A stretch of DNA of 9,678 bases from Betaproteobacteria bacterium (GCA_028870615.1 JAGWPH010000225.1:1-9678); one strand, 5' to 3'. Counted from the stretch's first letter, positions 1 to 6,330 are shown. Notes: generated by a model not told the origin, from the sequence alone. Numbers and translations: made by a program.

Positions 1-1
1 C

Positions 2-940
2 GCGGAAGCGGGTTTCTTTCCCGGTGTAATCTATTATCTCACTCTGTGGTACCCCTCGCGCCAACGCGCCACGCGAACTGCTGGATTCGTGGCTGCGATC
101 GCACTGTCTGGCGTGATCGGGAACCCCCTCTCTGGTGCCATTATGGATTTCTTCTCCGGAAGCCTGGGACTGGCGGGCTGGCAATGGCTGTTCCTGATCG
201 AAGGGATTCCGTCCATCCTGGTGGGGATCTGGGTGATCTTCTACCTGGACAGCAGCATCCAGGACGCAAAATGGCTCACTGCTGAAGAGAAGGTGGTCCT
301 CTCCAGGACTATCGATGCCGAAGAGAGACACAAGCCTCACACCCGGCTGATCGATGCCTTCAAAAGCGGGCGGGTCTACCTGCTGTGCGCCATCTACTTC
401 ACCCTGATGGTGGGACTCTACGGTATCGCCTTCTGGCTCCCTACCTTGATCAAAGCCTTCGGCGTCAAAAGCTATCTCAACGTGGGCCTGATTGCGGCCA
501 TTCCTTACGGGGTGTGCACCCTCGGCATGATCTGGTTGAGCCACCATTCCGACCGCACCGGCGAGCGACGCATCCATTACATGTTCAACGTTACCGCTGG
601 CGCGCTGGGATTGGTCCTGTCGGGTGTTTTCGCGAGCAACCCCGTGATCTCCATCTTGTGCCTGTCCATCGGCACCCTGGGTGTGGTGGGTTCCATGCCC
701 CTGTTCTGGCCCATGCCTTCCGCTTTTCTCACGGGCACCGCAGCGGCAGCAGGCATCGGTATCGTCAACTCGGTGGGCAACCTGGGTGGCTACATCGGAC
801 CCAACATTCCGGTGTGGGTCAAGCAGTTCTCGAGTGACCCCTCCGCCGCGCTCTACACCATCGCAGCGGTTCTGATGGTAGGTGTGCTGCTGGTACTCCT
901 GTTCATCCCCAAGAGCGTCAACGCGCCACGCGGCAACTAG
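2..940 (+). CDS. MFS transporter, anion:cation symporter type, 5' end cut by window
   Basis: This is the C-terminal 312 residues of a major facilitator superfamily carrier in the inner membrane. The reading frame is open from base 2, so the apparent ATG or GTG starts further in (for example at 89) are not the real start; roughly 110-130 N-terminal residues lie outside. The visible part opens with the EAGFFPGVIYYLTLWYP stretch typical of the anion:cation symporter (tartrate/galactonate/phthalate) branch. The later part has hydrophobic segments around LMVGLYGIAFWLPTLI, the cytoplasmic loop signature SDRTGERR, and an Ala/Gly-rich helix pair (GTAAAAGIGIVNSVGNLGGYIGP). It ends with a hydrophobic helix and a short basic tail before TAG. 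Family knowledge suggests proton-coupled uptake of a small organic anion. The substrate cannot be read from the sequence. Oxalate or a related acid is only a guess, from the oxc gene 2.8 kb away with opposite-strand genes between. Confidence 0.88.
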   Translation, partial: AEAGFFPGVIYYLTLWYPSRQRATRTAGFVAAIALSGVIGNPLSGAIMDFFSGSLGLAGWQWLFLIEGIPSILVGIWVIFYLDSSIQDAKWLTAEEKVVLSRTIDAEERHKPHTRLIDAFKSGRVYLLCAIYFTLMVGLYGIAFWLPTLIKAFGVKSYLNVGLIAAIPYGVCTLGMIWLSHHSDRTGERRIHYMFNVTAGALGLVLSGVFASNPVISILCLSIGTLGVVGSMPLFWPMPSAFLTGTAAAAGIGIVNSVGNLGGYIGPNIPVWVKQFSSDPSAALYTIAAVLMVGVLLVLLFIPKSVNAPRGN

Positions 941-996
941 TTGGCACCACGCCTGTCTTCAATCGAGGATGCCCGGGTCAAGAGCCTGCCAAAGTT

Positions 997-1031
997 GACA
1001 TCCTCCCCCGCCTTAAGGTGGCGGGGATGTC
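997..1031. repeat. Imperfect palindrome, transposon-end or attenuator-like hairpin
   Basis: GACATCC at 997-1003 pairs with GGATGTC at 1025-1031. Inside, CCCGCC pairs with GGCGGG around a TTAAGG-type loop. There is no T-run on either side, so it is a poor intrinsic terminator. The sequence resembles the GC-rich palindromes found at ends of IS200/IS605-type (IS1341-like) elements, which is recollection rather than a search. It sits exactly between the stop of the transporter gene and the stop of the minus-strand gene at 1030-1584. Confidence 0.5.
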
Positions 1032-1584
1032 AGAAGGTCCCGCTCAGGCGCCCTGCCGCACCGATCATGTCATGTTCGAAAGCACCAAGATGTTGCCAAT
1101 TCAAAACATCCTGAGACCCTGGCACCGACAATTTTTCTAGCCAGATCCGCGAGGGCGCATCGGAAGGTAACATTTCAAGGAGTTGAGGTACCCATGCGCA
1201 CGTAAGCATCCGTTCCTCGCGTTCAGCATCTTCGCAGTAGAAAAGCCCCAATCCCAGGAAGCCAATCCAGTCTGGATAGCTCGCGTTTTTGGCAATCCAT
1301 CCTAGCGAGGCGTTAGCCAGGATCCGGGCGAGCGCGTTTTGATGGGGGACGGGCCATTGACCGATTCGAGGCAGAGGATCGGAATCAAATTCCATGAGCC
1401 CATGAAGGCAGTAGCCGGAGACGGACCAATCCAGCGAATCCGGGTGATTACCCCGGAGAATTTCCCGGAAAGCCAGGCGAAAGTACGCATGCCCGCAAGT
1501 GGGGCACTCGATCTTCCAGCACCAGCGCTCCATGGAAGCCAGTTCACACAAGGCTTCAAAAGCATTTTTCGAGGCAGGTTTCAA
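1030..1584 (-). CDS. Unrecognised hypothetical protein with a CPTCGH motif
   Basis: I do not recognise this 184-codon protein. The frame opens with a TTG codon at 1584, just after an in-frame stop; the first ATG is codon 18 (SMERWCW). Neither has a clear Shine-Dalgarno sequence, so the start is uncertain. The N-terminal part has a CPTCGH motif at residues 27-32 (one CxxC pair, possibly half of a metal site). The rest is rich in Trp and aromatic residues (SLDWSVSGYC, SLGWIAKNASYPDWIGFLGLGLFYCEDAE), with no signal peptide and no obvious transmembrane helix. Support for it being real comes from a consensus-like promoter 52 bases upstream on the same strand, sensible amino-acid composition, and no competing frame of quality on the plus strand. 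Its stop codon overlaps the palindrome at 997-1031. Function unknown. Confidence 0.6.
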   Translation of the reverse strand: MKPASKNAFEALCELASMERWCWKIECPTCGHAYFRLAFREILRGNHPDSLDWSVSGYCLHGLMEFDSDPLPRIGQWPVPHQNALARILANASLGWIAKNASYPDWIGFLGLGLFYCEDAEREERMLTCAWVPQLLEMLPSDAPSRIWLEKLSVPGSQDVLNWQHLGAFEHDMIGAAGRLSGTF

Positions 1585-1953
1585 AGGAGGGTCAAATCGC
1601 CGTTATTGCCCCTGACGGGGTGGTTGGTCTTAGCGATTATAACTATGGGGATGGGTGGTGTAAAACCGCGTTTTATACACTATCGTGTTGCAAAGCCTGG
1701 CCACGTTCCTGGCCGAAATGCCAAGGGCTGAAACTGCTTAATTGGCATGAGTTTGCTAAAGACAGGAAGGTGCACATTTTACCGATCTGCCAGAAATTCC
1801 CGTTTTCTGACTGCCAGGAGGCGGAGGGTTTGTAATGGGACAGTACATCGAGCAACAGCAAACACCACATTAGAACCGCTTCGCAGTTCGCGCTTATATC
1901 TCCGCCCTAAAGGAAAGAGTTTTACGCACGTTTCGGATAAAATAATCTGGAAA
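1585..1953. other. Intergenic stretch between the hypothetical gene and the CHAD gene
   Basis: This stretch holds the promoter at 1636-1664. It also has a small inverted repeat, ATGCCAA (1718-1724) with TTGGCAT (1742-1748), separated by 17 bases. Open frames on the plus strand here have unnatural composition and no ribosome site. No clear terminator for the CHAD gene was found. The function of the remainder is not visible. Confidence 0.4.
1636..1664 (-). promoter_or_regulatory. Sigma70-type promoter for the 1030-1584 gene
   Basis: Read on the minus strand, TTTACA (1664-1659) is followed by exactly 17 bases and a perfect TATAAT (1641-1636). The predicted start of transcription is near 1628, giving a leader of about 45 bases before the TTG at 1584. 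This is the best sigma70 match in the window. Confidence 0.65.
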
Positions 1954-2883
1954 TCAGTTCAGGGTAGGCAGATGCAACCGCTGAAACTTTTCCAGTCGCT
2001 CGGGCACTCGCGCCAACAGTTTGCGACGGCGAGAGTTGTACCAGTCATCCACCAACGAAACCACCTCGCGAAGACGAGCATCGTCATTGGTGCAACGCAT
2101 CAGGAGCAAACTGGCATTTGCCAGGTCGTTCAACTGTCCCAGATCGTTTTGCAGAGCACCCAGCTGGCTGAGCAGCCTTCGAAGAGTCTTTCCAGAGTGG
2201 AACAGTACCCCGAAAAACTCCAGGGCATAGCGCAGGCGCTTGATCCCTATGCGCAGCCTGTGCAGCGAAGCAGGGTCGTCCGTTCTCGCCGCTTTGGCCA
2301 ATTTGAGGACCTTCTTCCTGAGCTGCTTGAGCCTGTCAGTGGCAAAGCTGGCGATTGTTTCTTCTGTCGCCCGTTCCACAAAGGATGGGTGATGCAACAG
2401 CTCGGTAGCCAGGAGGATCAGGCGAACATATGAGGCTGAACGCAAATAGCGCGAGGCAGCTTTTCTTGCTTCATGCTCGCGTTTGGTCACGACTTTGACC
2501 AGGGCTGCCAATCCCGGCTCATCGGGCAGGGCATGTACAACGGGCATGGCGATTTCTGCCAGAAGTACATCCAGATCGCGCACCTTGCCGAGGTGATCCA
2601 TCAATTGCCGCAACGGAGGCAGCAGTTTGTCTGAAAAATCCGGCGGAAGGTGCGGTGCGAACAGGCGTATGGCCGCGCGTAGCCGCCTTGTTGACACTCG
2701 CATCTGGTGAATAAATTCTGGATCGTCGCCATTCAACGCACCCGCAAGATTGCCTTCCAGATGTTCAAGGCAGGAAAAGGCGATCTTGCGAAATGAAGTA
2801 AGTGTCTGACAATCTGCTGCAAGGGGGATGGCCTGAGCCTTGGCCGGCACAAGTGCCTTCGCATCGACCCGGACACTTTTCAT
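1954..2883 (-). CDS. CHAD domain protein
   Basis: A 309-residue protein made almost entirely of one CHAD domain, an all-alpha fold with conserved histidines and many basic residues. Members bind inorganic polyphosphate and some localise to polyphosphate granules. Both internal repeats are visible: HQMRVSTRRLRAAIRLF at residues 59-75, with LGKVRDLDVL at 98-107, and LHRLRIGIKRLRYALEFF at 207-224, with LGALQNDLGQLND at 241-253. The lysine/arginine-rich middle (KREHEARKAASRYLR, KQLRKKVLKLAKAAR) fits polyanion binding. There is no CYTH triphosphatase domain in front, so it is a stand-alone CHAD protein. Start: ATG at 2883, with a good Shine-Dalgarno GGGGAG (2897-2892) eight bases upstream. No polyphosphate kinase or phosphatase gene is adjacent. 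The domain call is firm; the cellular role is inference from the family. Confidence 0.93.
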   Translation of the reverse strand: MKSVRVDAKALVPAKAQAIPLAADCQTLTSFRKIAFSCLEHLEGNLAGALNGDDPEFIHQMRVSTRRLRAAIRLFAPHLPPDFSDKLLPPLRQLMDHLGKVRDLDVLLAEIAMPVVHALPDEPGLAALVKVVTKREHEARKAASRYLRSASYVRLILLATELLHHPSFVERATEETIASFATDRLKQLRKKVLKLAKAARTDDPASLHRLRIGIKRLRYALEFFGVLFHSGKTLRRLLSQLGALQNDLGQLNDLANASLLLMRCTNDDARLREVVSLVDDWYNSRRRKLLARVPERLEKFQRLHLPTLN

Positions 2884-2931
2884 CTGAAGTACTCCCCAAG
2901 AAATCTAACGCACCACAATGTTATTCCTTTA

Positions 2932-2949
2932 TGCCAAAACATATTGGCA
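2932..2949. promoter_or_regulatory. TGCCAA-N6-TTGGCA palindrome upstream of the CHAD gene
   Basis: TGCCAA (2932-2937) and TTGGCA (2944-2949) form a perfect inverted repeat about 50 bases upstream of the CHAD start. On the minus strand its TTGCCA could also serve as a -35 element, but no good -10 follows at normal spacing. It may be an operator; no regulator is identified. Confidence 0.3.
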
Positions 2950-2992
2950 ACGATTGACAGACTGCCTTTTGGGAAATTCGGAAGGACGCTAT

Positions 2993-3060
2993 CGGCTGTG
3001 GATTCAACCGGTGGACACAACACTCCTAGTGTGTTGCATCCACCGATTGAATCCACGCCG
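2993..3060. repeat. Long inverted repeat, possible fused IS30-type ends
   Basis: The left arm, 2998-3023, begins GTGGATTCAA and ends CAACAC. The right arm, 3031-3056, is its reverse complement at 23 of 26 positions. The loop is only 7 bases (TCCTAGT). CGGC (2993-2996) and GCCG (3057-3060) extend the pairing outward past one unpaired T. The arm sequence resembles terminal repeats of IS30-family elements, with outer tips facing outward as in a real element, but there is no transposase between them. Read as RNA from the minus strand, all three mismatches become G-U pairs. It could be an insertion-sequence remnant, a miniature element or an RNA hairpin. Confidence 0.6.
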
Positions 3061-3331
3061 AAAACCAGACGACCGAGATGTTCAGCCCGAACTTAATGAT
3101 TGAAAGTTGTAACCAAATATTTTTCATTCGGTATCCTGCCATCCACAGTGATCACTATGACGTACTGCTCTTCGGCCCTGGCGAATTTACCGCAATCCGC
3201 CGAGTCGCGAACCAGCACTCTAAATTTGAGCGTCTGCCTCCCAAAATGCTGAAATGGCGCTTCGTACCTGTTGCCACCAGAAACAAAAACGGGGAGCAGA
3301 TCATGCGACGCGTTGATGGGATGTGAATCGG

Positions 3332-3355
3332 GCCTGGCTGCTCCATTGGCCAGGC
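3332..3355. repeat. GC-rich hairpin in the oxc upstream region
   Basis: GCCTGGC (3332-3338) pairs perfectly with GCCAGGC (3349-3355) around a 10-base loop. No T-run follows on the plus strand, so terminator function is doubtful. Confidence 0.35.
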
Positions 3356-3498
3356 TCTGAATTGTGAACTTGCTAACTATATGATTTATATCTATTTACA
3401 GGCTAAAAAGTTCCAAATTCCGAATTCCGAAGTTTTTTAGGTGGTTCCTTTAAAAATAACGGGGTTTTCCGCTGCTGAATTCAGAATTGTCCAGAAAA

Positions 3499-3514
3499 TT
3501 GACAGGGGTCAATG
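3499..3514. promoter_or_regulatory. Operator-like box 1 upstream of oxc
   Basis: TTGACAGGGGTCAATG is an imperfect palindrome (TTGAC...GTCAA) sharing 13 of 16 bases with the box at 3539-3554. Its first six bases are also a perfect -35 hexamer, TTGACA, but nothing close to TATAAT follows 16-18 bases later. That pattern would fit a promoter needing an activator. Confidence 0.45.
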
Positions 3515-3538
3515 CCCCTTTGGAATCGTTCCGAGAAC

Positions 3539-3554
3539 TTGACCGCGGTCAATG
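3539..3554. promoter_or_regulatory. Operator-like box 2 upstream of oxc
   Basis: TTGACCGCGGTCAA (3539-3552) is a perfect 14-bp palindrome followed by TG, as in box 1. The two boxes are 40 bases apart centre to centre, close to four helical turns, as expected for two dimers of one regulator on the same face. The regulator is unknown and not encoded in the window. Confidence 0.5.
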
Positions 3555-3595
3555 GTGCAAGGGCAAATTTCCTGCAATACTCCAACGGTGTAGGT

Positions 3596-3649
3596 GATGC
3601 AACATGGGGCGCCAGTGCGGCGAAAGCCGATCGGGTGCAACACGGAGGC
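3596..3649 (+). other. Possible structured leader of oxc
   Basis: The leader contains a perfect GNRA-capped hairpin: CGGC (3618-3621), GAAA loop, GCCG (3626-3629). This is flanked by two near-identical blocks, GATGCAACATGGGGC (3596-3610) and GGTGCAACACGGAGGC (3634-3649). It does not match any riboswitch class I can recall. The pattern may be chance. Confidence 0.25.
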
Positions 3650-3740
3650 TTCGCGAAATTGTCTCACGCAAGCTATCGGAAAACCCTGTCGCGTCACCCA
3701 TCCTAACTATCTCTGCTTCAAACTGAAGAGAAATCTCATC

Positions 3741-5483
3741 ATGACCTACAACGCCGAATTGAAAGTGGTTGAATCGCAAGTGCTAACCAATGGTTTCCAT
3801 CTTGTCATCGATGCCCTGAAGCTTAACGGCATCAAGAATATCTATGGTCTTCCGGGTATTCCGATCACCGACTTCACCCGCATGGCTCAAGCCGAAGGCC
3901 TGCGCATGATTTCATTCCGTCACGAGCAGAACGCAGGCAACGCCGCCGCCATCGCCGGTTTCATGACCGGCAAGCCCGGCATCTGCGTAACGGTATCGGC
4001 GCCCGTCTTCCTTAACGGCTTGATCGCACTGGCCAACGCCACCACCAACTGCTTCCCGATGATCCTGATCTCCGGATCATCCGAGCGCGAGATCATCGAC
4101 CTGCAGCAGGGCGATTACGAAGAGATGGACCAGCTAGCCATCGCCCGGCCGCTGTGCAAGGCCGCCTTCCGCGTACTCCACGCCGAGGACATCGGTGTGG
4201 GCATTGCGCGCGCCATCCGCGCCGCCGTCTCTGGACGTCCGGGCGGGGTCTATCTGGACTTGCCGGCCAAGTTGTTCGCGCAGACCATGGACGCCGAAGC
4301 GGGCAAGAACTCGCTGATCAAGGTGGTTGATCCGGCCCCGCGCCAGATCCCGGCACCGGACGCGATCAAGCGAGCGCTCGATTTGCTCAAAGGCGCCAAG
4401 AAGCCTCTGATCTTGCTGGGCAAGGGTGCTGCTTACGCCCAGGCCGACGCGGACATCCGTGCCTTGGTCGAGAAAACCGGTATTCCCTACCTGCCCATGG
4501 CCATGGCCAAGGGCATTCTGCCCGACACACACGAGCAATCGGCCTCCGCGGCCCGCTCCTACGTGCTACCGGAAGCAGACGTGGTGTTGCTGATCGGTGC
4601 GCGCCTGAACTGGCTACTCTCGCACGGCAAGGGCAAAACCTGGGGCGGCCAGAACCACAAGGACTGGGGCGGCCAGAAGTTTATCCAGATCGACATCGCC
4701 GCCACCGAGATGGACAGCAACGTGCGTATTGACGCGCCGGTCGTCGGTGATATCAGCTCCTGCGTGTCCGCCCTGCTCACCGGCATCGGCAATAACTGGC
4801 CCAAGCCGCCGGCCGAGTGGTTGAGCGCCGTGTCCGAGCGCAAGAACAAGAACGTGGCGAAGATGGCCGAGACCCTGGCCAAGGATCCGAAGCCGATGAA
4901 CTTCCACAGCGCGCTCAACGTGGTACGCGATATCGTCAAGGCCAACCCGGACGCCATGCTGGTCAACGAAGGTGCCAATGCGCTGGACTTCACCCGCTCC
5001 ATTGTCGACATGTACAAGCCGCGCAAGCGCCTGGACGTAGGCACCTGGGGCGTGATGGGCATCGGCATGGGCTTTGCCGTGGCGGCTGCCGTCGAGAGCG
5101 GCCAGCCGGTGATCGCCATCGAGGGCGACAGCGCCTTTGGTTTCAGCGGCATGGAAGTCGAGACAATCTGCCGCTACAACCTGCCGGTTTGCGTGGTGAT
5201 CCTCAACAACAATGGTGTTTATCGCGGCACTGACAAGAACATGGGGGGTGGCACCGACGTGGCCCCGACCGTGTTTGTCAGGGACGCCCGCTACGAGAAG
5301 CTGATGGAGGCCTTCGGCGGCGTTGGCGTGTACGCCACCACCCCGGCCGAGCTGCGCAAAGGCATGGAAGATGCGATCAAGTCGCGCAGACCGACCCTGA
5401 TCAACGCCATCATCGATGAAACTGCTGGTACCGAGAGTGGCCGTATCACCAGTCTGAACCCGGCCGCGATCCTCAAGAAATAA
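3741..5483 (+). CDS. oxc: Oxalyl-CoA decarboxylase
   Basis: A 580-residue thiamine-diphosphate enzyme that converts oxalyl-CoA to formyl-CoA and CO2 in the cytoplasm, in oxalate breakdown. It aligns along its length with the Oxalobacter formigenes enzyme from memory. Visible features are the catalytic Glu62 in FRHEQNAG, Tyr126-Glu127 in the strictly kept [11 protein letters not shown], and the central domain with [12 protein letters not shown]. The ThDP/Mg motif GDSAFGFSG to LNNNGVY spans residues 462-494 (Asp463, Asn490, Tyr494). Ser566 and Arg568 lie in the C-terminal ESGRITSLN. The start is the ATG at 3741, because homology begins just after it; the frame stays open back to 3594 but that extension is unlike the family. 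A weak ribosome site, GAAGAG, lies about 10 bases upstream. Oddities: Val89 where the family has Gly in SAPGFLNG, Asn67 where Tyr is usual, and a short duplicated WGGQ block. No frc gene is adjacent. Two operator-like boxes lie upstream. Confidence 0.97.
   Translation: MTYNAELKVVESQVLTNGFHLVIDALKLNGIKNIYGLPGIPITDFTRMAQAEGLRMISFRHEQNAGNAAAIAGFMTGKPGICVTVSAPVFLNGLIALANATTNCFPMILISGSSEREIIDLQQGDYEEMDQLAIARPLCKAAFRVLHAEDIGVGIARAIRAAVSGRPGGVYLDLPAKLFAQTMDAEAGKNSLIKVVDPAPRQIPAPDAIKRALDLLKGAKKPLILLGKGAAYAQADADIRALVEKTGIPYLPMAMAKGILPDTHEQSASAARSYVLPEADVVLLIGARLNWLLSHGKGKTWGGQNHKDWGGQKFIQIDIAATEMDSNVRIDAPVVGDISSCVSALLTGIGNNWPKPPAEWLSAVSERKNKNVAKMAETLAKDPKPMNFHSALNVVRDIVKANPDAMLVNEGANALDFTRSIVDMYKPRKRLDVGTWGVMGIGMGFAVAAAVESGQPVIAIEGDSAFGFSGMEVETICRYNLPVCVVILNNNGVYRGTDKNMGGGTDVAPTVFVRDARYEKLMEAFGGVGVYATTPAELRKGMEDAIKSRRPTLINAIIDETAGTESGRITSLNPAAILKK
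4640..4678 (+). repeat. In-frame 15-base direct repeat, 24-base period, inside oxc
   Basis: CTGGGGCGGCCAGAA occurs at 4640-4654 and again at 4664-4678, giving the protein sequence [14 protein letters not shown]. Compared with the O. formigenes enzyme as I recall it, this loop is about six residues longer. It looks like a small in-frame duplication in a surface loop, though other homologues may share it. Confidence 0.6.
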
Positions 5484-5510
5484 TCTCACACGTAAAGTTA
5501 CATCCTCAAA

Positions 5511-5548
5511 AACAAAAATCCCTGTCAGAAATGGCAGGGATTTTTGTT
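5511..5548. terminator. Strong bidirectional intrinsic terminator after oxc
   Basis: AACAAAAATCCCTGTC (5511-5526) pairs with GGCAGGGATTTTTGTT (5533-5548) around an AGAAAT loop, with one G-T wobble. The stem base is T-rich on the plus strand (ATTTTTGTTT) and on the minus strand (ATTTTTGTTTTTG). It can therefore end both oxc and minus-strand transcripts arriving from mazEF. It lies 28 bases past the oxc stop. Confidence 0.92.
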
Positions 5549-5558
5549 TGAAGCTGGT

Positions 5559-5634
5559 GGTGCAGTCGCAGCATGTATCAAACCTTTCAAACTCAACACC
5601 TGCGGGTGTGTGCGTACTGGTGCGGAAATGTGTG
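5559..5634 (+). repeat. 76-bp repeat, copy A
   Basis: Begins GGTGCAGTCGCAGCATGT and aligns without gaps to 9044-9119, with 65 of 76 bases identical, in the same orientation. It contains a small hairpin ACACC-TGCG-GGTGT. Differences do not fall on third codon positions in any frame I tried, so it looks non-coding. It starts 11 bases after the oxc terminator. Confidence 0.8.
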
Positions 5635-5688
5635 ATCTCCGATACCGGTAGTGATGATCTAATCGGGTTTTCCAAGCACGGTGAATCC

Positions 5689-6033
5689 TCAGGTGATCAT
5701 GAGCAGCGCCTTCATTTTGGCGCGAACATGGATCATGACCTCTGGCGGCACAACAGCCTTCTTCCTGGCCCGGCGCACTTTCCAGTCGAGTGATTTGACT
5801 TGATCGGACAACACCACACAGTTGACGCCATCGACCTGAGTAACGACCTCAAAGGGGTGGCCCTTGATCTTCGTGGTTATCGGACAACAGACCATCAAGC
5901 CTGTTTTACTGTTGTAGTTGGCCGGACTGATCACCAACGCTGGTCGGTGGCCCGCCTGCTCTTGCCCTGCCTGCGGGTCGAATTCAAGCCAGACAACATC
6001 ACTGGCATCGGGGACATAGCCACGTGCCGCCAT
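5689..6033 (-). CDS. mazF: MazF-type endoribonuclease toxin
   Basis: A 114-residue toxin of the MazF/PemK family, a ribosome-independent mRNA interferase that cuts single-stranded RNA at short specific sites when not held by MazE. It is close to E. coli MazF along its whole length: RGYVPDASDVVWLEFDP at the N-terminus, QEQAGHRPALVISP, YNSKTGLMVCCPITTKIKGHPFEV, then VVLSDQVKSLDWKVR and a C-terminal helix. The catalytic pair Arg29/Thr52 of the E. coli enzyme corresponds to Arg30 and Thr53 here, and Glu24 to Glu25, so it should be active. Its ATG overlaps the mazE stop by one base (TGATG), which gives translational coupling and keeps antitoxin ahead of toxin. The cleavage site cannot be inferred. 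Transcripts would end in the terminator at 5511-5548. Confidence 0.95.
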   Translation of the reverse strand: MAARGYVPDASDVVWLEFDPQAGQEQAGHRPALVISPANYNSKTGLMVCCPITTKIKGHPFEVVTQVDGVNCVVLSDQVKSLDWKVRRARKKAVVPPEVMIHVRAKMKALLMIT

Positions 6034-6275
6034 CAGAGCACCTCTTTACCTACCGGTTTGCCGAAACTGAACTCACTGTGCCCATTGCTGGCGGTGATAC
6101 CGCCCACCAACGCATCTAGATCATATTCCACCTTTTCCGAAGGCTGAATGATGATGCGACCTCGCGAAACGATCAGATCCACCTTCTGCTCGAGGTGATA
6201 GCCTGCCTCCTTCAGTGCTGAGGTTGGCAGTCTCAACGCCGGGCTGTTGCCCCATTTACGGATGACGGCTTCCAT
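6033..6275 (-). CDS. mazE: MazE-type antitoxin
   Basis: An 80-residue antitoxin with an N-terminal AbrB/SpoVT-like swapped-hairpin DNA-binding domain: MEAVIRKWGNSPALRLPTSALKEAGYHLEQKVDLIVSRGRIIIQP, residues 1-45. A short acidic and flexible C-terminal tail normally threads over MazF and neutralises it. The dimer should bind the palindrome at 6292-6314 and repress the operon together with MazF. The start is the ATG at 6275, set by an excellent Shine-Dalgarno AGGAGA six bases upstream and by family length. The frame is open further upstream to 6575, but that part is antisense to a recombinase remnant and is rejected. The stop overlaps the mazF start. Confidence 0.94.
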   Translation of the reverse strand: MEAVIRKWGNSPALRLPTSALKEAGYHLEQKVDLIVSRGRIIIQPSEKVEYDLDALVGGITASNGHSEFSFGKPVGKEVL

Positions 6276-6291
6276 GAAATCTCTCCTAATT

Positions 6292-6314
6292 ATGTTTCTA
6301 CATTGTAGATACAT
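6292..6314. promoter_or_regulatory. Palindromic mazEF operator
   Basis: The perfect core TCTACATTGTAGA (6297-6309) is flanked by ATGT (6292-6295) and ACAT (6311-6314), making a 23-bp palindrome with one mismatched pair. It covers the -10 box of the mazEF promoter and lies 16 bases before the mazE start, the expected place for MazE autoregulation. Role inferred from the family. Confidence 0.75.
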
Positions 6315-6330
6315 TGCCCAGAAAGGGCAA
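6302..6330 (-). promoter_or_regulatory. mazEF promoter
   Basis: On the minus strand, TTGCCC (6330-6325) is followed by 17 bases and TACAAT (6307-6302). The -10 box is inside the palindrome. The -35 box lies within codons of the recombinase remnant on the other strand. Confidence 0.6.

Larger units (their letters stand above)
2884..3740. other. Long intergenic region between the divergent CHAD and oxc genes
   Basis: An 857-base region with no convincing gene. It holds the palindrome at 2932-2949, the long inverted repeat at 2993-3060, and a hairpin GCCTGGC/GCCAGGC at 3332-3355. An AT-rich tract covers about 3356-3500, with a tandem heptamer ATTCCGA at 3417-3430. It also holds two operator-like boxes at 3499-3514 and 3539-3554, and a leader before oxc. 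An 82-codon frame at 3078-3326 (+) has fairly natural composition but no ribosome site and no recognised motif, so it is not called. Confidence 0.5.

Noticed and set aside
1747..2433. 228-codon plus-strand frame opposite the CHAD gene
   Set aside because: The opposite strand encodes a clear CHAD domain; this translation has no recognisable domain.
3078..3326. 82-codon plus-strand frame
   Set aside because: Composition is fairly natural, but there is no ribosome site, motif or neighbour to support it.
3332..3355. Hairpin as an intrinsic terminator
   Set aside because: No T-run follows on the plus strand and no gene ends just before it.
3594..3740. 49-codon N-terminal extension of oxc
   Set aside because: It does not resemble the family N-terminus, and the ATG at 3741 gives the normal protein.
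4134..5152. Further minus-strand frames inside oxc
   Set aside because: Shadows of oxc with no motif and no ribosome site.
4614..5675. 353-codon open frame on the minus strand
   Set aside because: It lies antisense to oxc, has the His/Val/Gly-rich composition of a shadow of a GC-rich gene, and the oxc frame is certain.
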